Of a stretch of DNA of 14,576 nt, positions 13,457 to 14,576 are shown one piece after another (the first letter of the stretch is position 1; every line of letters begins with the position of its first letter). Where the stretch lies: positions 1 to 14,576 of the forward strand of contig JAEDEU010000035.1 of the NCBI GenBank assembly GCA_016293155.1. Direction: 5' to 3'. The DNA is from Clostridiaceae bacterium. GTDB lineage: Bacteria > Bacillota > Clostridia > Oscillospirales > Butyricicoccaceae. The position numbers were made by a program, and so were the translations under genes. The notes below the pieces were generated by a model. That model saw only the letters and a program-made list of their open reading frames with translations. It ran no database searches and was not told where the DNA came from.

Positions 13457-14326
13457 GTGGAGAAAATTGCTGTAATTACGGATTCGTGCGCGGATTTGCG
13501 CATAGAAGATCGAGAAAAATATGATATTTTTGTTATCCCGTTAAAGCTTACCTTTTCGGACGGAACCTATTATGACGGTCTGGACATCACGGCGGATGAG
13601 GTTTATCGCCGCCTGCCGGTTGATTTGCCCAAAACCTCTCTGCCGGATGGAGACATTATTTTAAAAACCTTTGATGCGGTACGGGACAAGGGATATACCT
13701 GTGCGGTGGCACCGATCCTGTCCAGCGGATTGAGCGGAACCTATCAGCTCATTAAGATGCTGGCGGAGGAGTATACCGATGTGGAGATCAAGGTGTTTGA
13801 TTCCAACAGCGGCAGTCTGGGCACCGGAGCGGTTGCTATTCATGCTGCGCGTCTGATTCAGGCCGGCAGAACCTTTGAGCAGATGCAGGATATTGTGCCG
13901 CGCTTATGCCGTAATACAACCGTGTATTTCAGCGTCAACACATTGGAATATCTCAAAAAGGGCGGACGTATCGGCATGATTGCCGCAGTTGCCGGTTCGA
14001 TGCTCGGCATTAAGCCGATTATTTCCTTTGCGCCGAACGGACAGCTGGTCAGTGTTGCCAAGGTGCGCGGCAGAGCTGCCGCAATGAAGAAGCTGGTTGA
14101 GCTGGCAAAAAATCAGATTGAACCGAATAAAGCGTATAATATCATGTGGGCGCATGGCGGCTGCCTGGCAGAAGGCGAGCAGGTGCGCGATCTGCTGCAG
14201 GCTGCAGCGCCGGAATATCGTTCGGTGTACAGCGGCGAAATTGACGGCACGCTGGCATCTTATGTCGGCCCCGAACTGCTCGGTGCGGCAGTTCAGGTCC
14301 TGGACGATGATATGATTTTGGAATAA
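13457..14326 (+). CDS. DegV family fatty-acid-binding protein
   Basis: The 289-residue protein has the normal length for the DegV (FakB-like) family. Members bind a fatty acid, and FakB proteins present it to the kinase FakA so that exogenous fatty acids enter phospholipid synthesis. Family motifs visible are VITDSCADL (7-14), PKTSLPD (58-64), the binding-site segment SSGLSGTYQ (89-97), KVFDSNSGSLGTG, SVNTLEYLKKGGRIG (about 159-173) and SMLGIKPII. The start is GTG at 13457, with GGCGGAGG 7 nt upstream. An ATG 28 codons earlier lies inside the promoter region. No fakA is in the window, so a role in lipid incorporation is inferred only from the family. It is flanked by terminators and looks monocistronic. 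Confidence 0.9.
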   Translation: MEKIAVITDSCADLRIEDREKYDIFVIPLKLTFSDGTYYDGLDITADEVYRRLPVDLPKTSLPDGDIILKTFDAVRDKGYTCAVAPILSSGLSGTYQLIKMLAEEYTDVEIKVFDSNSGSLGTGAVAIHAARLIQAGRTFEQMQDIVPRLCRNTTVYFSVNTLEYLKKGGRIGMIAAVAGSMLGIKPIISFAPNGQLVSVAKVRGRAAAMKKLVELAKNQIEPNKAYNIMWAHGGCLAEGEQVRDLLQAAAPEYRSVYSGEIDGTLASYVGPELLGAAVQVLDDDMILE

Positions 14327-14342
14327 ACAGGGAATAACTTGG

Positions 14343-14370
14343 CAGGACGCGTAGAATGCGTCCTGTTTTT
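14343..14370 (+). terminator. Terminator of degV
   Basis: CAGGACGC (14343-14350) and GCGTCCTG (14358-14365) form a perfect 8-bp stem with a 7-nt loop. TTTTT (14366-14370) follows. It lies 16 nt beyond the degV stop. Confidence 0.88.
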
Positions 14371-14388
14371 ATGGATGAGGAGATCAAA

Positions 14389-14576
14389 TTGAAATTTTTT
14401 CATTTGGCGGATTTGCATATCGGAAAGCGTGTAAACGGGTTTCCCATGCGCGAGGATCTGGAACACATATTTGCGCAGATTTATGCATATGCCCAAAAGC
14501 ATCAGCCGGATGCAGTGCTGATTGCAGGAGATGTCTATGATAAAACGCTGCCCTCGGCAGAAGCGGTTGCACAGTT
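14389..14576 (+). CDS. sbcD: SbcD-like exonuclease (Mre11 family), N-terminal part
   Basis: The first 62 codons of a gene that runs off the window. The calcineurin-like metallophosphoesterase motifs are clear: HLADLHIGK with metal-binding Asp and His, and LIAGDVYDK. SbcD is the Mn-dependent nuclease subunit of the SbcCD complex, which opens DNA hairpins and processes double-strand ends; sbcC would be expected downstream. The start is taken as TTG at 14389 because GAGGAG (14376-14382) is 7 nt upstream and the protein then begins MKFFHLADLH like its relatives. An in-frame ATG six codons earlier (14371) abuts the degV terminator and has no SD. No separate promoter is obvious after that terminator. 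Confidence 0.88.
   Translation, partial: MKFFHLADLHIGKRVNGFPMREDLEHIFAQIYAYAQKHQPDAVLIAGDVYDKTLPSAEAVAQ

Noticed and set aside
1..14576. CRISPR arrays, insertion sequences, phage genes, tRNA or rRNA genes
   Set aside because: I saw no repeat arrays, transposase motifs, terminal inverted repeats or tRNA cloverleaf sequence; all long stretches are explained by housekeeping genes and their leaders.

Overview
The window looks like a chromosomal housekeeping segment of an endospore-forming Firmicute, most likely a clostridial gut-type anaerobe of moderate GC. The evidence is the complete spoIIA operon (spoIIAA-spoIIAB-sigF), T-box leaders on two aminoacyl-tRNA synthetase units, an IreB-family regulator, and strong AGGAGG-type ribosome binding sites. 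The genus cannot be fixed from sequence reading alone.

Left arm, minus strand (1-4850). The window opens inside the N-terminal part of a secreted SH3b-repeat protein. It is preceded by a long, structured leader with two candidate promoters and two very short reading frames. Next comes ireB, with its own promoter and terminator, then pheT and pheS. The pheS transcript starts from a promoter near 4820-4848 and carries a T-box riboswitch with specifier UUC (Phe) and a terminator ending in a T-tract.

Centre (4850-9240). A perfect-consensus promoter (TTGACA, 17 bp, TATAAT) faces the pheS promoter, with only 8 bp between the two -35 boxes. It drives valS through a second T-box leader with specifier GUC (Val). 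valS overlaps folC by ATGA, and folC ends at a long hairpin terminator.

Right arm, plus strand (9240-14576). The forespore sigma-factor switch spoIIAA-spoIIAB-sigF is tightly overlapped. It is followed by a PcrA/UvrD-type helicase with its own promoter starting one base after the sigF stop, then a DegV-family fatty-acid-binding protein, then the start of sbcD, which runs off the window. pcrA and degV each end in a clear intrinsic terminator.

The proteins are recognisable members of known families and I found no new multi-gene system. The points most worth a second look are regulatory: the head-to-head T-box/promoter region at 4550-5167, the unexplained leader of the SH3 gene at 330-600, the displaced stand-alone ireB, and the absence of a visible sigma-H promoter before spoIIAA.
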